Of a DNA stretch of 38,474 nucleotides, positions 8,306 to 17,734 are shown in pieces (position 1 is the first letter of the stretch; each line of letters opens with the position of its first letter). The stretch covers positions 1 to 38,474 of the forward strand of contig JACRHP010000074.1 of assembly GCA_016212005.1 (NCBI GenBank), given 5' to 3'. The DNA is from Candidatus Omnitrophota bacterium. GTDB taxonomy: Bacteria > Omnitrophota > Gorgyraeia > Zapsychrales > Zapsychraceae. The notes beneath the pieces are model-generated. The model was not told the DNA's origin and did not search any database. It saw only the letters and a list, made by a program, of their open reading frames with translations. The translations under genes and the position numbers were made by a program.

Positions 8306-8674
8306 TTAAACCACCTCCGGCGCAAGCGATACGATCTTCATGTACTCCATATTACGCAGCTCACGAGCGACCGGCCCGAACACGCGCGTCCCTTTCGGGT
8401 TCCCCGTATCATCGACAATAACGATGGCATTGGTATCAAAACGGACATAGGTGCCGTCCGGACGACGGATGGGCGACTTGGTTCGGACAATAATCCCCTT
8501 GGCCTTGTCTCCCTTTTTGATGGCGGCATCCGGGGCTGACTCTTTGATATTGACGCGTACCAAATCCCCAATGTGGGCACAGAGCCGTCCTTTCCCGTGT
8601 AAAACACCGATCAACGATGCCTTGCGCGCCCCAGTATTATCCGCAACAACTAATATGCTTTTCAAATAAACCAT
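8306..8674 (-). CDS. rplN: 50S ribosomal protein L14
   Basis: L14 forms part of the 30S interface and contacts L19 and the silencing factor RsfS. With the ATG at 8674 it has exactly 122 residues, the canonical length, beginning [20 protein letters not shown]. That ATG shares one base with the rpsQ stop (TGATG), a coupling arrangement; a TTG one codon upstream is the less likely alternative. The conserved VFGPVARELR block is present near the C-terminus. Confidence 0.97.
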   Translation of the reverse strand: MVYLKSILVVADNTGARKASLIGVLHGKGRLCAHIGDLVRVNIKESAPDAAIKKGDKAKGIIVRTKSPIRRPDGTYVRFDTNAIVIVDDTGNPKGTRVFGPVARELRNMEYMKIVSLAPEVV

Positions 8675-8982
8675 CAATTTGCCTTTTGAGCTATCTCTGC
8701 TGGCTGCTGGACGGAAGCAGCGCGTTGAAGAATTTCCGTGATGACCCAGCGTTTATCCCTGGACAACGGCCTCGTTTCCATGATCCGTACGAGGTCGCCC
8801 GTCTTGGCCGCGTTCTTCTCATCATGAGCTTTATACTTCGAAGCCCTTTGCATTATCTTCTGATACTTCGGATGCTTTGTTGCCCAGAGCACTTGGACAA
8901 CGCGCGTCTTGTTCATCTTGTCACTAAGGACCGTGCCCTGCAAAAACTTGCGTCTGTTAATTCTTTTTGCCGCTTCGTTCAT
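8674..8982 (-). CDS. rpsQ: 30S ribosomal protein S17
   Basis: S17 is a primary 16S rRNA binder of OB-fold type in the 30S body. The core runs from about residue 11 ([20 protein letters not shown]) to about 85 ([18 protein letters not shown]). At 102 residues it is longer than the usual 80-90, with a short basic N-terminal piece and a polar C-terminal tail. The ATG overlaps the end of rpmC by 26 bases; no alternative start exists before the conserved core, so the overlap is probably genuine. Confidence 0.95.
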   Translation of the reverse strand: MNEAAKRINRRKFLQGTVLSDKMNKTRVVQVLWATKHPKYQKIMQRASKYKAHDEKNAAKTGDLVRIMETRPLSRDKRWVITEILQRAASVQQPAEIAQKAN

Positions 8983-9178
8983 TTTCCAGTTCTCTTTCTC
9001 GGATGATCGTCAACGCCCGGGCAATTTCCAACCGCAACGCCTTGAAACGCGCCGGTTTCTCCACATTGCCCATCCGGCGCTGATAGTTAAGACCGTATAA
9101 TTCCTTCTTAAGGTCTTGGGTCTTCTGCACCAATTCTTCGGAAGTCAGTTCTTTGAACTTTTTATCTTGCATCTTCAA
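8957..9178 (-). CDS. rpmC: 50S ribosomal protein L29
   Basis: L29 is a two-helix protein at the peptide exit tunnel, where it helps form the docking site for SRP and trigger factor. The 73-residue sequence has the family blocks [20 protein letters not shown] and [12 protein letters not shown]. The start shares ATGA with the stop of rplP, and its 3' end overlaps rpsQ by 26 bases. Order rplP-rpmC-rpsQ is that of the standard S10 operon. Confidence 0.96.
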   Translation of the reverse strand: MKMQDKKFKELTSEELVQKTQDLKKELYGLNYQRRMGNVEKPARFKALRLEIARALTIIRERELENERSGKKN

Positions 9179-9594
9179 TGACCTCCCGCGCGTGAAACAA
9201 ATTTTGTCCTGACAGGCAACTTAAAAGCAATAAGACGGCAAACGATCTTGGCAAATTCCTCCGGGACGCCGCTGATCTCAAAAAGCATCCTTCCCCGATA
9301 AATGGGACAAACCCAAAAAGCCAAATCCCCTTTTCCTTTTCCCATGCGCGTTTCCGCCGGTTTCCGGGTGACTGGTAGATAAGGGAAAATATTAATCCAT
9401 ATTTTACCGGCGCCTTTCATCTTGCGCGCCGCAGCCACCCGGCAGGCCTCAATGTGATTGGCCCGGATAACGCCGTTTTCCACTGCCTTGAGACCAAATT
9501 CGCCGAAATGCAGTCTGTTGCCGGAAGTCGCGATCCCGCGGTTCTTCCCCTTGATGGATTTTCTGTATTTAACTTTTTTCGGCATTAAACTCAT
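9175..9594 (-). CDS. rplP: 50S ribosomal protein L16
   Basis: L16 shapes the A-site tRNA accommodation corridor near the peptidyl transferase centre. The 139-residue protein begins MSLMPKKVKYRKSIKGKNRG, comparable to MLQPKR starts in other bacteria. GAGAGA eight bases before the first ATG supports this start over the internal Met4. The conserved GAGKIWINIFPYLPVTRKPA and MGKGKGDLAFWVCPI blocks are present. It follows rpsC by 25 bases and overlaps rpmC by 4. Confidence 0.96.
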   Translation of the reverse strand: MSLMPKKVKYRKSIKGKNRGIATSGNRLHFGEFGLKAVENGVIRANHIEACRVAAARKMKGAGKIWINIFPYLPVTRKPAETRMGKGKGDLAFWVCPIYRGRMLFEISGVPEEFAKIVCRLIAFKLPVRTKFVSRAGGH

Positions 9595-9619
9595 CGTTCA
9601 AATCTCTCTGTCTAAAATT

Positions 9620-10345
9620 TTATGCCTTAGGGACGCCGTGCCTGGCTGGAGCTCTTTTAACCGCCGCCGGCCCCGGAGGATTTAACGTTACCGCTGAATC
9701 CCCCTGGCGCTTGATCTCCCGGATCACTTCCCCCTTGTTAACCCACACCTTCACCCCCAGGAGACCATACGTCGTCAAGGCTTCGGCAAATCCATAATCA
9801 ATCTGGGCGCGAAACGTATGCAATGGAAGTTTCCCTACGCGGTACGATTCGCTGCGCGCCAGCTCCGCGCCGTTTAACCGGCCAGAGCATTTAACCTTGA
9901 TCCCTTTTGCCCCCGAAGACATCGCCTGGTCAATCGCCCGTTTCATCGCGCGACGAAACGCGATCCGCTTTTCCAGTTGAGTGGCGATGTTCTGCGCGAT
10001 CAGCTGCCCTTCGATCGACGGATTCTTGATCTCCTGGGGATCAATGACGATTTCTTTAGAGGTGATTTCCCCCAATTCCATTTTCAATTTGTCGATATCC
10101 GCGCCACGCCGGCCTATGATGACACCCGGGCGCGCCGTATAAATAATGACCCTGATCTTGTCGCCCAAACGCTCGATGACCACTTTGGAAACCGCCGCCT
10201 GCGCAAAGCGCTTTTTAATAAATTGACGGATTTTATAGTCCTCAAGGATATTCTGCGCGAACTGCTTGTGGTCCGCGAACCACAGACTTCTCCAGTTCTC
10301 GATATATCCTATGCGTAACGCGATGGGGTTGACTTTTTGGCCCAA
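9620..10345 (-). CDS. rpsC: 30S ribosomal protein S3
   Basis: S3 forms part of the mRNA entry site and the ribosomal helicase activity of the 30S head. The 241-residue protein starts MGQKVNPIALRIGYIENWRS. A type II KH domain covers about residues 39-107, with its GxxG loop GRRG at 78-81. The C-terminal domain contains AQIDYGFAEALTTYGLLGVK. The last 20 residues are Pro/Ala/Arg rich. It lies 12 bases after rplV. Confidence 0.97.
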   Translation of the reverse strand: MGQKVNPIALRIGYIENWRSLWFADHKQFAQNILEDYKIRQFIKKRFAQAAVSKVVIERLGDKIRVIIYTARPGVIIGRRGADIDKLKMELGEITSKEIVIDPQEIKNPSIEGQLIAQNIATQLEKRIAFRRAMKRAIDQAMSSGAKGIKVKCSGRLNGAELARSESYRVGKLPLHTFRAQIDYGFAEALTTYGLLGVKVWVNKGEVIREIKRQGDSAVTLNPPGPAAVKRAPARHGVPKA

Positions 10346-10357
10346 AGTATTGCCTCC

Positions 10358-10693
10358 TTAACGGGTTTTCAAATCCAGCTCAATGGTTAAATGGGTTGTC
10401 CTCTTTAAAATCGGCGTTGCCCGCCCGAAGGACGCGGCACGAAAACGTTTCCAGGAAGGCCCCTGGTCCGCCGTAATACGCGAAATAATCAACTGATCTT
10501 CCGTCAACCCTTTTTGCTTGGCGTTATCTACCGCCGAGTTCAAAATTTTGGTGATCATTGGGGCCGACCCCTTCTCGACATGAGTCAGGATGGCCTGTGA
10601 ACTCGGCACATCCTTTCCCCGGATCAAGTCGATGACCTGACGAACCCTCATGGGCGAAACACGTAAATATCTTCCCTTGGCGTAAGCAATCAT
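10358..10693 (-). CDS. rplV: 50S ribosomal protein L22
   Basis: L22 lines the narrow part of the peptide exit tunnel and its beta-hairpin is the site of macrolide-resistance changes. The 111-residue protein reads GRYLRVSPMRVRQVIDLIRG near the N-terminus, and the extended hairpin region includes GPSWKRFRAASFGRATPILK. Length is normal and no insertion or deletion is obvious in the hairpin. It lies 16 bases after rpsS. Confidence 0.96.
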   Translation of the reverse strand: MIAYAKGRYLRVSPMRVRQVIDLIRGKDVPSSQAILTHVEKGSAPMITKILNSAVDNAKQKGLTEDQLIISRITADQGPSWKRFRAASFGRATPILKRTTHLTIELDLKTR

Positions 10694-10709
10694 GGGTTTC
10701 TGAATCCCT

Positions 10710-10997
10710 TTAAGTCTTATCCGGGGCCTTCTTGGCCTTCACGCCGCCGTGTTTGCGGAACGTCCGCGTGTGAGCGAATTCTCCGAACTTATAGCCGACC
10801 ATATTTTCCGTAATAAAAATCGGCACATGTTTGCGCCCGTCGTGGACGGCGACCGTATAACCTACGAATTCCGGCGTGATCGTGGATCGCCTTGACCACG
10901 TTTTAACAGGCTGCCTTTGCCCTGAAGCGATCATACGGTTTAATTTTTTCAGAAGCGCTTCTTCAACGTACGGCCCTTTTTTAACTGAACGCGGCAT
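10710..10997 (-). CDS. rpsS: 30S ribosomal protein S19
   Basis: S19 is in the 30S head, next to S13, and contacts the A-site tRNA. The chosen start gives [20 protein letters not shown] and 95 residues, the standard size; a longer in-frame reading would overlap rplB by 140 bases. The conserved [20 protein letters not shown] and [18 protein letters not shown] blocks are visible. One base separates it from the rplB stop, implying coupled translation. Confidence 0.97.
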   Translation of the reverse strand: MPRSVKKGPYVEEALLKKLNRMIASGQRQPVKTWSRRSTITPEFVGYTVAVHDGRKHVPIFITENMVGYKFGEFAHTRTFRKHGGVKAKKAPDKT

Positions 10998-10998
10998 A

Positions 10999-11838
10999 TT
11001 ATTTTGATCCCCTTCTGCGGATAATATCGTTCGCGGAATACTTGCGACGATTACGGGTCTTGTATCCCTTGGTCGGCCTACCCCACGGCGTGACCGGATG
11101 AGGATTACCCTGCGGGGCTTTTCCTTCACCGCCTCCATGCGGATGGTCGACCGGGTTCATGACGACACCGCGGACTTTCGGGCGGCGGCCCTTCCAACGC
11201 AGTCTTCCCGCTTTTCCGATCGAGCGGGTTTCATGTTCGACGTTGCCGATCTGCCCGATTGTCGAACGGCAATCGATCGGGACTTTGCGCACCTCGCTCG
11301 AAGGCATGCGGACAAAAGCGATCTCGCCTTCTTTGGCGATCAGCTGGGCCGAAATGCCGGCCGAGCGCGCGATCTTCCCGCCCTGTCCGGGCTTGAGCTC
11401 GATATTATGGATCGCTGTGCCTAGCGGTACACGGCGTAACGGCATACAGTTGCCGGGTTTAATCTCCACTTCCTGCGTGACAGTGCTGATCACTTTATCG
11501 CCAACTTTAAGTTCCAATGGAGCAAGAATATATGATTTCACGCCATCCGGATATTGAATGAGCGCAATGCGCGCAGTACGATTGGGGTCATACTCAATGG
11601 CCAAGACAGCGCATTCCTGATCAATGCGTTCGCGGCGAAAATCAATAAGCCGATACATCCTCTTATGCCCGCCGCCACGGTAACGTGACGTAATCCGGCC
11701 GTACATATTGCGCCCGCCGCTGCTCTTGAGCGGCCGCAAAAGCTGTTTTTCAGGCGTGGATTTGGTAATCTCCGCGAAATCCGCAATCGCCGTATGACGC
11801 AACGTGCTCGTAACTGGTCTAAATCTTCTGATTCCCAT
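10999..11838 (-). CDS. rplB: 50S ribosomal protein L2
   Basis: L2 is required for subunit association and peptidyl transferase activity. The 279-residue protein contains the OB and SH3-like RNA-binding domains and the highly conserved C-terminal [20 protein letters not shown] segment, which carries the functionally important histidine. The N-terminus [20 protein letters not shown] is normal. Two bases separate it from rplW and one from rpsS. Confidence 0.97.
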   Translation of the reverse strand: MGIRRFRPVTSTLRHTAIADFAEITKSTPEKQLLRPLKSSGGRNMYGRITSRYRGGGHKRMYRLIDFRRERIDQECAVLAIEYDPNRTARIALIQYPDGVKSYILAPLELKVGDKVISTVTQEVEIKPGNCMPLRRVPLGTAIHNIELKPGQGGKIARSAGISAQLIAKEGEIAFVRMPSSEVRKVPIDCRSTIGQIGNVEHETRSIGKAGRLRWKGRRPKVRGVVMNPVDHPHGGGEGKAPQGNPHPVTPWGRPTKGYKTRNRRKYSANDIIRRRGSK

Positions 11839-11840
11839 TT

Positions 11841-12119
11841 TTAAGTAACCTCAATTTTCTGCCCGTCCTGGAGAGTAACGACTGCTTTCTTCCAGGCCGT
11901 GGTGTGGCCAAGTTCCTGACGGACGCGCTTCAATTTACCGGGCACAACAGAGGTGTTCACCGACGCGACCTTTACTTTATAAATTTCCTCCACCGCCCTG
12001 CGGATCTGGACTTTGTTGGCCCGCGGCGCCACCTGGAAACAGTATTGGCGCTGCGGCTCCAGTTGCGTCGCTTTCTCGGTGCGGATCAAATTTTTGACAA
12101 TATCGTAAGCGGCCGTCAT
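11841..12119 (-). CDS. rplW: 50S ribosomal protein L23
   Basis: L23 is at the tunnel exit, where trigger factor and SRP dock. The 92-residue protein has the family blocks [20 protein letters not shown] and [20 protein letters not shown]. Length is normal. Its ATG shares four bases (ATGA) with the rplD stop and two bases separate it from rplB, so translation through the L4-L23-L2 block is likely coupled. Confidence 0.96.
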   Translation of the reverse strand: MTAAYDIVKNLIRTEKATQLEPQRQYCFQVAPRANKVQIRRAVEEIYKVKVASVNTSVVPGKLKRVRQELGHTTAWKKAVVTLQDGQKIEVT

Positions 12120-12742
12120 TTCTGTATACGCTCCAGCAGATTATTAAACGCGGTTTTCGTAACCAAAATCTTTTTATAGCGAAGAACGTCATAGGCGTTA
12201 ACATCCTGCGAACGCATCAGCTGAAACAGCGGGATATTGCGCGACACCCGCTCTACGCTTGGGTCGCTTCCATCCAAAAGCGCGAGGACACTTCCCTTCA
12301 AGCTCAATTTCTTCAAAATGGCGGCAAATTCCTTTGTTTTCTGAAAAGAGTTCTTAAAATCGTCCACGCAAACCAAATCTTCTTTCTGAAATTTCGCGTT
12401 CAAACTTTCCCGTAGAGCGACCTGACGAACTTTTTTGGGGACGGCATAACTGAAATCCCTCGGATGCGGACCGAAGACAACCCCGCCTTTTTTCCAAAGA
12501 GGAGAACGGATAGAACCGTGACGGGCGCGGCCCGTCCCTTTCTGCCTCCAGGGTTTAATGCCGCCGCCTGAAATCGCCCCACGCTCTTTGGTCGAAGCCT
12601 GTCCCTGGCGAAGCGAGGCCTGATACATCACAACGGCCTGATGAAGAACGTCGGAATTGACCGGTTCCGCGAAAACACCTTCGGGGAGGTCGATCGTTCC
12701 CTGTTTCTTCCCTTCACTATTTAAAACGGCCAGACTCGACAC
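12116..12742 (-). CDS. rplD: 50S ribosomal protein L4
   Basis: L4 has a globular surface domain and a long loop that reaches into the exit tunnel; in E. coli it also represses the S10 operon. The 208-residue protein contains the tunnel loop around KPWRQKGTGRARHGSIRSPL and the globular C-domain. The start is GTG, two bases after the rplC stop; no ATG exists before the conserved core. Overlap with rplW is 4 bases. Confidence 0.95.
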   Translation of the reverse strand: MSSLAVLNSEGKKQGTIDLPEGVFAEPVNSDVLHQAVVMYQASLRQGQASTKERGAISGGGIKPWRQKGTGRARHGSIRSPLWKKGGVVFGPHPRDFSYAVPKKVRQVALRESLNAKFQKEDLVCVDDFKNSFQKTKEFAAILKKLSLKGSVLALLDGSDPSVERVSRNIPLFQLMRSQDVNAYDVLRYKKILVTKTAFNNLLERIQK

Positions 12743-12744
12743 GA

Positions 12745-13455
12745 TTATTTCCCCTTACCTGTCGCTTTCGCCTTGCTTTGTTTCATCGGGTTGACCTTGC
12801 GCACCACGGCCTTGCGCTCTTCTTGCAAAGGACGGAAAGCCTTCTTTTTCGAACGATTGATCACCACATAAGCATTTCTATAACCCGGGACCGTTCCTTT
12901 AAGAAGAATTATATTTTTCTCGACGTCCACATCCATGACCCGCAACCCCTGGGAGGTCACTCGCCGGGCGCCCATGTGACCAGGCATGTTCGTTCCACGC
13001 AGCGTCCGGGAAGGATCCGCGCTGGCACCGATTGACCCGATGCGCCGGTGATGCATGGATCCGTGGGCCGCCGGGCCACCGCTCCAGTTCCAGCGTTTCA
13101 TACCCCCCTGGAATCCCTTTCCAAGAGAAGTTCCCGTCACATCAACATAATCACCGGGCTTAAAAACATCGGCCTTTAATTCCTGCCCCACCTTATAATC
13201 TTTGTTGTCCGTCGAATCAAATTCCCTGATGACGCGGGAAGGGGCGGCCCCGAGCTTCTTAAAAAAACCGAGCGTTGGCTTGTTGAGCCGCGACTCTTTG
13301 ACCTGCTCAAAACCAACCTTGACTTTCAAAGGAGAATCTTTGAGTTCAAGGACCGTGCATGGACCGGCCGCAACGACCGTGACAGGGATAACATCCCCGT
13401 CCTTGTCAAAGATCTGGGTCATACCGAGTTTTTTTCCTACTAAACCACGGATCAT
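12745..13455 (-). CDS. rplC: 50S ribosomal protein L3
   Basis: L3 binds near the 3' end of 23S rRNA and is needed for early 50S assembly. The 236-residue protein begins MIRGLVGKKLGMTQIFDKDG and contains the central tip KRWNWSGGPAAHGSMHHRRI that reaches the peptidyl transferase centre. The last 20 residues form a Lys-rich tail, so the protein is slightly longer than usual (205-220). It lies 15 bases after rpsJ and two before rplD. Confidence 0.96.
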   Translation of the reverse strand: MIRGLVGKKLGMTQIFDKDGDVIPVTVVAAGPCTVLELKDSPLKVKVGFEQVKESRLNKPTLGFFKKLGAAPSRVIREFDSTDNKDYKVGQELKADVFKPGDYVDVTGTSLGKGFQGGMKRWNWSGGPAAHGSMHHRRIGSIGASADPSRTLRGTNMPGHMGARRVTSQGLRVMDVDVEKNIILLKGTVPGYRNAYVVINRSKKKAFRPLQEERKAVVRKVNPMKQSKAKATGKGK

Positions 13456-13470
13456 CGTATTAACCTGGGG

Positions 13471-13785
13471 TTACTGTTTGATCTCTACATCCACGCCGGC
13501 GGGCAAATTCAACTTCCTTAAGGCCTCGACGGTTTTCGCCGTCGGGTCAATAAGATCAATGAGCCTTTTGTGCGTGGCCAGTTGGAACTGCTCTCTGGAT
13601 TTTTTGTCGATCACCGGAGACCGCAACACCGTATAGAGCTCCTTTTTGGTCGGCAACGGGACCGGGCCGGAAACTTTCGCACCCGTCCGGATAGCCGTGT
13701 CCAGGATCTCCTGCGCGGACTGATCGATCAATCGGTGATCAAAGGCCTTTAACTTTATTCTTATCTTTTGCTGCGTTGTTGTCAT
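13471..13785 (-). CDS. rpsJ: 30S ribosomal protein S10
   Basis: S10 is in the 30S head and also acts as NusE in transcription antitermination through binding to NusB and to NusG. The 104-residue protein has the family block [20 protein letters not shown] and the loop [18 protein letters not shown]. The ATG has only a weak ribosome-binding site; a perfect 9-bp hairpin (13795-13820) ends 9 bases upstream. It is the first gene of the S10 block, 41 bases after tuf. Confidence 0.97.
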   Translation of the reverse strand: MTTTQQKIRIKLKAFDHRLIDQSAQEILDTAIRTGAKVSGPVPLPTKKELYTVLRSPVIDKKSREQFQLATHKRLIDLIDPTAKTVEALRKLNLPAGVDVEIKQ

Positions 13786-13794
13786 TGACCATAT

Positions 13795-13820
13795 CGGATG
13801 CCGAAACCCGCCGGCATCCG
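13795..13820 (-). promoter_or_regulatory. Perfect 9-bp hairpin between tuf and rpsJ
   Basis: The transcript of the tuf-rpsJ gap contains CGGATGCCG, an 8-base loop, and CGGCATCCG, a perfect 9-bp GC-rich stem. It starts a few bases after the tuf stop and ends 9 bases before the rpsJ ATG. No U-run follows, so it does not look like an intrinsic terminator. It could control rpsJ initiation, protect or process the mRNA, or act as a binding site for a ribosomal protein; function is inferred only from position. Confidence 0.6.
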
Positions 13821-13826
13821 GCTCCT

Positions 13827-15020
13827 TTAAGCGATAATCTCGTGAATAACGCCGGCACCGACGGTGTGACCGCCCTCGCGGATGGCGAAACGCAATTCTT
13901 TTTCCATGGCGATGGGAACAATCAACTCAACTTCCAGTTCCACGTTATCTCCGGGCATGCACATTTCCACGCCGGCAGGAAGATTGGCCGATCCTGTCAC
14001 GTCGGTGGTCCGGAAATAAAATTGTGGTCTGTATCCCTTAAAAAATGGCGTATGACGACCACCTTCTTCTTTGGTCAAAATATACGTCTTGGCCTTGAAC
14101 TTCGTGTGCGGGGTGATGGAACCGCCGGCGGCCAAAACCTGGCCTCTTTGGATGTCGTCTTTTTCAACACCGCGCAAGAGAAGCCCTACGTTGTCCCCGG
14201 CCTGGCCATAATCAAGCTCCTTGCGGAACATCTCGACACCGGTGACGACCGTCTTTTTGATTTCCTTGCTCATCCCGACGAGGTCGACTTCTTCTCCGAC
14301 CTTCACCTTGCCACGTTCGATACGGCCCGTGGCGACTGTACCGCGTCCGGAAATGGAGAACACGTCTTCGATGGCCATCAAGAACGGTTTATCCAGCTCG
14401 CGCACGGGTTCGGGGATGAAATCGTCAACTGCTTTCATGAGATCGACGATGGGCTGAGTCTTGGAATCATCATTCAGGTTGTTCAAGGCCTCCAAGGCGC
14501 TTCCTTTTATAATCGGCGTCTTGTCTCCGTCATATTTATACTTGGTCAAAAGGTCCCGGATTTCCAACTCAACGAGCTCAAAGAGCTCCTTATCCTGGAC
14601 CTGGTCGCACTTATTAAGGAAGACAACGATGGAAGGAACATTCACCTGACGGGCGAGAAGAATATGTTCCTTGGTCTGGGGCATAGCGCCGTCAGCAGCG
14701 GAAACGACAAGGATCGCCCCGTCCATCTGGGCTGCGCCGGTAATCATATTCTTGATATAATCAGCGTGACCCGGGCAGTCGATATGCGCGTAATGTCTTT
14801 TCTCCGTTTCGTACTCAATGTGCGAGATGTTGATCGTAACGCCGCGCTCTTTTTCTTCAGGGGCGTTATCGATAGAATCGTAGCTACGGGCCTGCGCCAA
14901 TCCCTTCTTTGCCAAAACCATGGTGATTGCGGAACTTAAGGTCGTTTTCCCGTGGTCAACGTGACCGATCGTTCCAATGTTTAAATGCGGTTTATTTCTT
15001 ACGAACTTTTCTTTGGCCAT
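13827..15020 (-). CDS. tuf: Elongation factor Tu
   Basis: EF-Tu delivers aminoacyl-tRNA to the ribosome as a GTP complex. The 397-residue protein has the full GTPase signature: GHVDHGKT at 19-26, RGVTI in switch I, DCPGH at 81-85 with catalytic His85, and NKCD at 136-139, followed by the two beta-barrel domains. A strong AAGGAGG precedes the ATG. It lies 72 bases after fusA, the str-operon order, and 41 bases before rpsJ. It is the only tuf copy in the window. Confidence 0.98.
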   Translation of the reverse strand: MAKEKFVRNKPHLNIGTIGHVDHGKTTLSSAITMVLAKKGLAQARSYDSIDNAPEEKERGVTINISHIEYETEKRHYAHIDCPGHADYIKNMITGAAQMDGAILVVSAADGAMPQTKEHILLARQVNVPSIVVFLNKCDQVQDKELFELVELEIRDLLTKYKYDGDKTPIIKGSALEALNNLNDDSKTQPIVDLMKAVDDFIPEPVRELDKPFLMAIEDVFSISGRGTVATGRIERGKVKVGEEVDLVGMSKEIKKTVVTGVEMFRKELDYGQAGDNVGLLLRGVEKDDIQRGQVLAAGGSITPHTKFKAKTYILTKEEGGRHTPFFKGYRPQFYFRTTDVTGSANLPAGVEMCMPGDNVELEVELIVPIAMEKELRFAIREGGHTVGAGVIHEIIA

Positions 15021-15092
15021 TTCCTTGCCTCCTTCTTTTCTATAAAAATCCTGAAATAATAATTCCTAATGATTTTCTTTTCCATTTATGTA

Positions 15093-17192
15093 TTAGCTCT
15101 TTTTTCCGAGAGCTTCCTGGTGCGCCCCAATGATTTTGTCTGCGATATATTGAGGCACTTCCGCGTAAAAGGCGGGCTCCATGCTGAACGTCGCCCGTCC
15201 TTGAGTTAAGGAACGTACCGCGTTAGCGTAATTGAACATCTCCCCCAAAGGCACCTCGCAACGCGCCGTCTTGATCTTGCCGCGCGTTCCCATATTAACG
15301 ATCTTGGCTCTACGCGTCTGAAGATCGCCGATAACAGCGCCCATAAATTCTTCCGGGGCCACCGCCTCGATATCCATAACCGGTTCCAGGAATACCGATT
15401 TACCCTTTTGGAGCGCTTCCCGCAAAGCGGTCTTCGCAGCTATCCGGAACGCCAACTCATTGGAATCAACGTCGTGATAAGAACCATCTATCAATGTGAT
15501 AATAATGTCCGTTACCGGATACCCGGCCAAAACGCCGGAAGAGGCGGCATCCTTGATCCCTTTTTCTACGCCCGGAATAAATTCACGCGGGATGGCCCCA
15601 CCCTTGATTTTGTTGATAAATTCGACACCCTTGCCCCGCTCTTCCGCCGGTTGGACGTTAATAACGACGTGTCCGTATTGGCCGCGTCCGCCGGTCTGAC
15701 TGATATGTTTACCGACAACATCATCTACTTTGCGCGTGATCGTTTCTTTATAGGCAACTTGCGGGCGTCCGATATTGGTTTCTAAATTAAACTCGCGCTT
15801 CATGCGGTCAATGACGATCTCCAGGTGCAACTCCCCCATACCGGAAATGATCGTCTGGGCGGTTTCATGATCATATTTGACGCGCAGGGAAGGATCTTCA
15901 TCCAGAAATTTCTTCAAAGTAAACCCCATTTTATCCTGATCAGCCTTGGTCTTGGGCTCGATGGACATCGAAACAACCGGTTCCGGGATACGCATATTCT
16001 CCAACAAAATCTTTTTCTCCGGATCGCATAACGTGTCCCCGGACTTGCTTTCCTTCAAACCGACCAAAGCCACGATCTCCCCGGCCCCTAGCTGGGGAAC
16101 AATTTCCTGTTTATTCGCATGCATAACGACAAGCTTGGAGATGCGTTCCTTGACCTGCTGTGTCGAATTATACACAGATTCCCCGGAAACAAATTTCCCT
16201 GAATAGATACGCGTATAAAATAATTTCCCTACATACGGATCGGTCGCCACCTTAAAAACTAACGCGCTTAACGGCGCATCAGAAGACGTCTCACGCGTGA
16301 TTTCCGCCTTGGTGGCGGGGTCAATCCCTTTGACCGGAGGCAAATCCAGCGGGGAAGGCAAATAATCGCAAACGGCATCAAGGACCAATTGAACTCCCTT
16401 ATTCTTCAAAGATGAACCGCACAAAACCGGTAAAAACGTACCCTTAATGGTGCTGCGTCGAATGGCCCTTTTGATATCTTCAACGCTGATCTCTTTTTCT
16501 TCTAAAAATTTTTCGGCGATCTCATCATCGGCGTCCGCCAAACGTTCAATCAAGGTGTGGCGATACTGCTTGAGCTTGTCTTTGAATTCAGCAGGAACCT
16601 CGTTGTAGACGCGCTTCATGCCCTGGTCATCTTCATACGTGACATATTGTTCACTAACAACATCGACAATGCCTTTAAAACGATCTTCTGTCCCATCGGG
16701 AAATCCGATGGCCGCCGCGTTGGCGCCAAGACGTTCATGTACCTCTCCCAAAACACGCTCAAAACTTGCGCCCAAACGGTCCAATTTGTTGATAAACGCG
16801 AGCCGCGGAACATTGTAACGGTCGGCCTGGCGCCAGACCGTTTCCGTCTGCGACTGGACACCGCTGGTCCCGCACAAAACAATAACCGCACCGTCCAGTA
16901 CCTTGAGCGATCTCTCTACTTCAATCGTAAAGTCCACGTGACCGGGGGTATCGATAACGTTGATCTTCTTTTTGTTCCAGAAACACGTCGTGCTGGCCGC
17001 GGTGATAGTGATCCCCCGCTCTTGTTCCTGTTCCATCCAATCCATGGTCGCATTGCCGTCATCGACGCTTCCCATCTTGTGGATGACCCCGGTGTAAAAA
17101 AGAATACGCTCAGTCGTCGTCGTTTTACCGGCGTCGATGTGGGCGATGATCCCGATATTGCGTACATCCTGTAATGGTATTGTCTCGGCCAT
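15093..17192 (-). CDS. fusA: Elongation factor G
   Basis: EF-G drives translocation and, with RRF, ribosome recycling. The 699-residue protein is full length, with GTPase motifs AHIDAGKT at 17-24, RGITI in switch I, DTPGH at 81-85 and NKLD at 135-138 (the more common form is NKMD), then domains II to V. The ATG has only a weak GAG upstream, and a long imperfect hairpin (17211-17256) sits between rpsG and this start. It is followed by tuf. Confidence 0.98.
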   Translation of the reverse strand: MAETIPLQDVRNIGIIAHIDAGKTTTTERILFYTGVIHKMGSVDDGNATMDWMEQEQERGITITAASTTCFWNKKKINVIDTPGHVDFTIEVERSLKVLDGAVIVLCGTSGVQSQTETVWRQADRYNVPRLAFINKLDRLGASFERVLGEVHERLGANAAAIGFPDGTEDRFKGIVDVVSEQYVTYEDDQGMKRVYNEVPAEFKDKLKQYRHTLIERLADADDEIAEKFLEEKEISVEDIKRAIRRSTIKGTFLPVLCGSSLKNKGVQLVLDAVCDYLPSPLDLPPVKGIDPATKAEITRETSSDAPLSALVFKVATDPYVGKLFYTRIYSGKFVSGESVYNSTQQVKERISKLVVMHANKQEIVPQLGAGEIVALVGLKESKSGDTLCDPEKKILLENMRIPEPVVSMSIEPKTKADQDKMGFTLKKFLDEDPSLRVKYDHETAQTIISGMGELHLEIVIDRMKREFNLETNIGRPQVAYKETITRKVDDVVGKHISQTGGRGQYGHVVINVQPAEERGKGVEFINKIKGGAIPREFIPGVEKGIKDAASSGVLAGYPVTDIIITLIDGSYHDVDSNELAFRIAAKTALREALQKGKSVFLEPVMDIEAVAPEEFMGAVIGDLQTRRAKIVNMGTRGKIKTARCEVPLGEMFNYANAVRSLTQGRATFSMEPAFYAEVPQYIADKIIGAHQEALGKKS

Positions 17193-17210
17193 ATCTATTA
17201 CTCAATTAAG

Positions 17211-17256
17211 AACTGCATCGACTTGTACCTCTCTGTTCAAGCAAGTGGATGCAGCT
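17211..17256 (-). promoter_or_regulatory. Long imperfect hairpin between rpsG and fusA
   Basis: In the transcript CTGCATCCACTTG (arm at 17242-17254) pairs with CAAGTCGATGCAG (arm at 17213-17225): 12 Watson-Crick pairs with one C-C mismatch, extendable by a G-U and an A-U pair. The 16-base loop is purine rich. The structure begins a few bases after the rpsG stop and ends about 18 bases before the fusA ATG, and no U-tract follows. A role in S7 autoregulation, mRNA processing or control of EF-G initiation is inference from position. Confidence 0.6.
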
Positions 17257-17260
17257 TGTA

Positions 17261-17731
17261 TTACCAGCGTAGATGGGCAAAGGCCTTGTTGGCCTCCGCC
17301 ATCTTATGTGTATCGTCGCGCTTTTTAATCGCGGGGCCTTCTCCTTTGGCGGCCGCCATTAATTCATCGGCCAGCTTTATGGTCATCGGTTTCCCTTTTT
17401 TCTTTCTGGCGAAATCACGGATCCAGCGCATGGCCAAGGAATTCCCGCGATTTAGCGGGACCTCAATAGGGACTTGGTAGGTCGCGCCGCCCACGCGTCT
17501 GGATTTTACCTCAAGCTTGGGGCGGACATTATCAATGGCCTTCGTAAACACCTTCAACGCGTTGACCTCATGATTTTTCTGATCGATCAGATCAAACGCC
17601 CCGTAGACAATGCCTTCGGCAACCGTCTTCTTCCCTTGGAACATTACCACGTTAACAAACTTCGTCACGAGGCGATTACCATATTTGGGGTCAGCAGCTG
17701 TTTCTCTTTGTTCCGCGCTACGTCTTCGCAT
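17261..17731 (-). CDS. rpsG: 30S ribosomal protein S7
   Basis: S7 nucleates assembly of the 30S head and, in E. coli, represses the str operon. The 156-residue protein shows the family blocks [40 protein letters not shown] and the C-terminal [20 protein letters not shown]. Length is normal. It lies three bases after rpsL and 68 bases before fusA; the downstream gap holds a long hairpin. Confidence 0.97.
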   Translation of the reverse strand: MRRRSAEQRETAADPKYGNRLVTKFVNVVMFQGKKTVAEGIVYGAFDLIDQKNHEVNALKVFTKAIDNVRPKLEVKSRRVGGATYQVPIEVPLNRGNSLAMRWIRDFARKKKGKPMTIKLADELMAAAKGEGPAIKKRDDTHKMAEANKAFAHLRW

Positions 17732-17734
17732 GGA

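Noticed and set aside
13776-14939. A 387-codon open frame on the plus strand opposite tuf
   Set aside because: It mirrors the codon bias of tuf, has no recognisable domain, and tuf is unmistakable on the other strand.
15095-15114. AGCTCT/AGAGCT dyad at the end of fusA
   Set aside because: Only six pairs and inside coding sequence; no U-run and no clear role.
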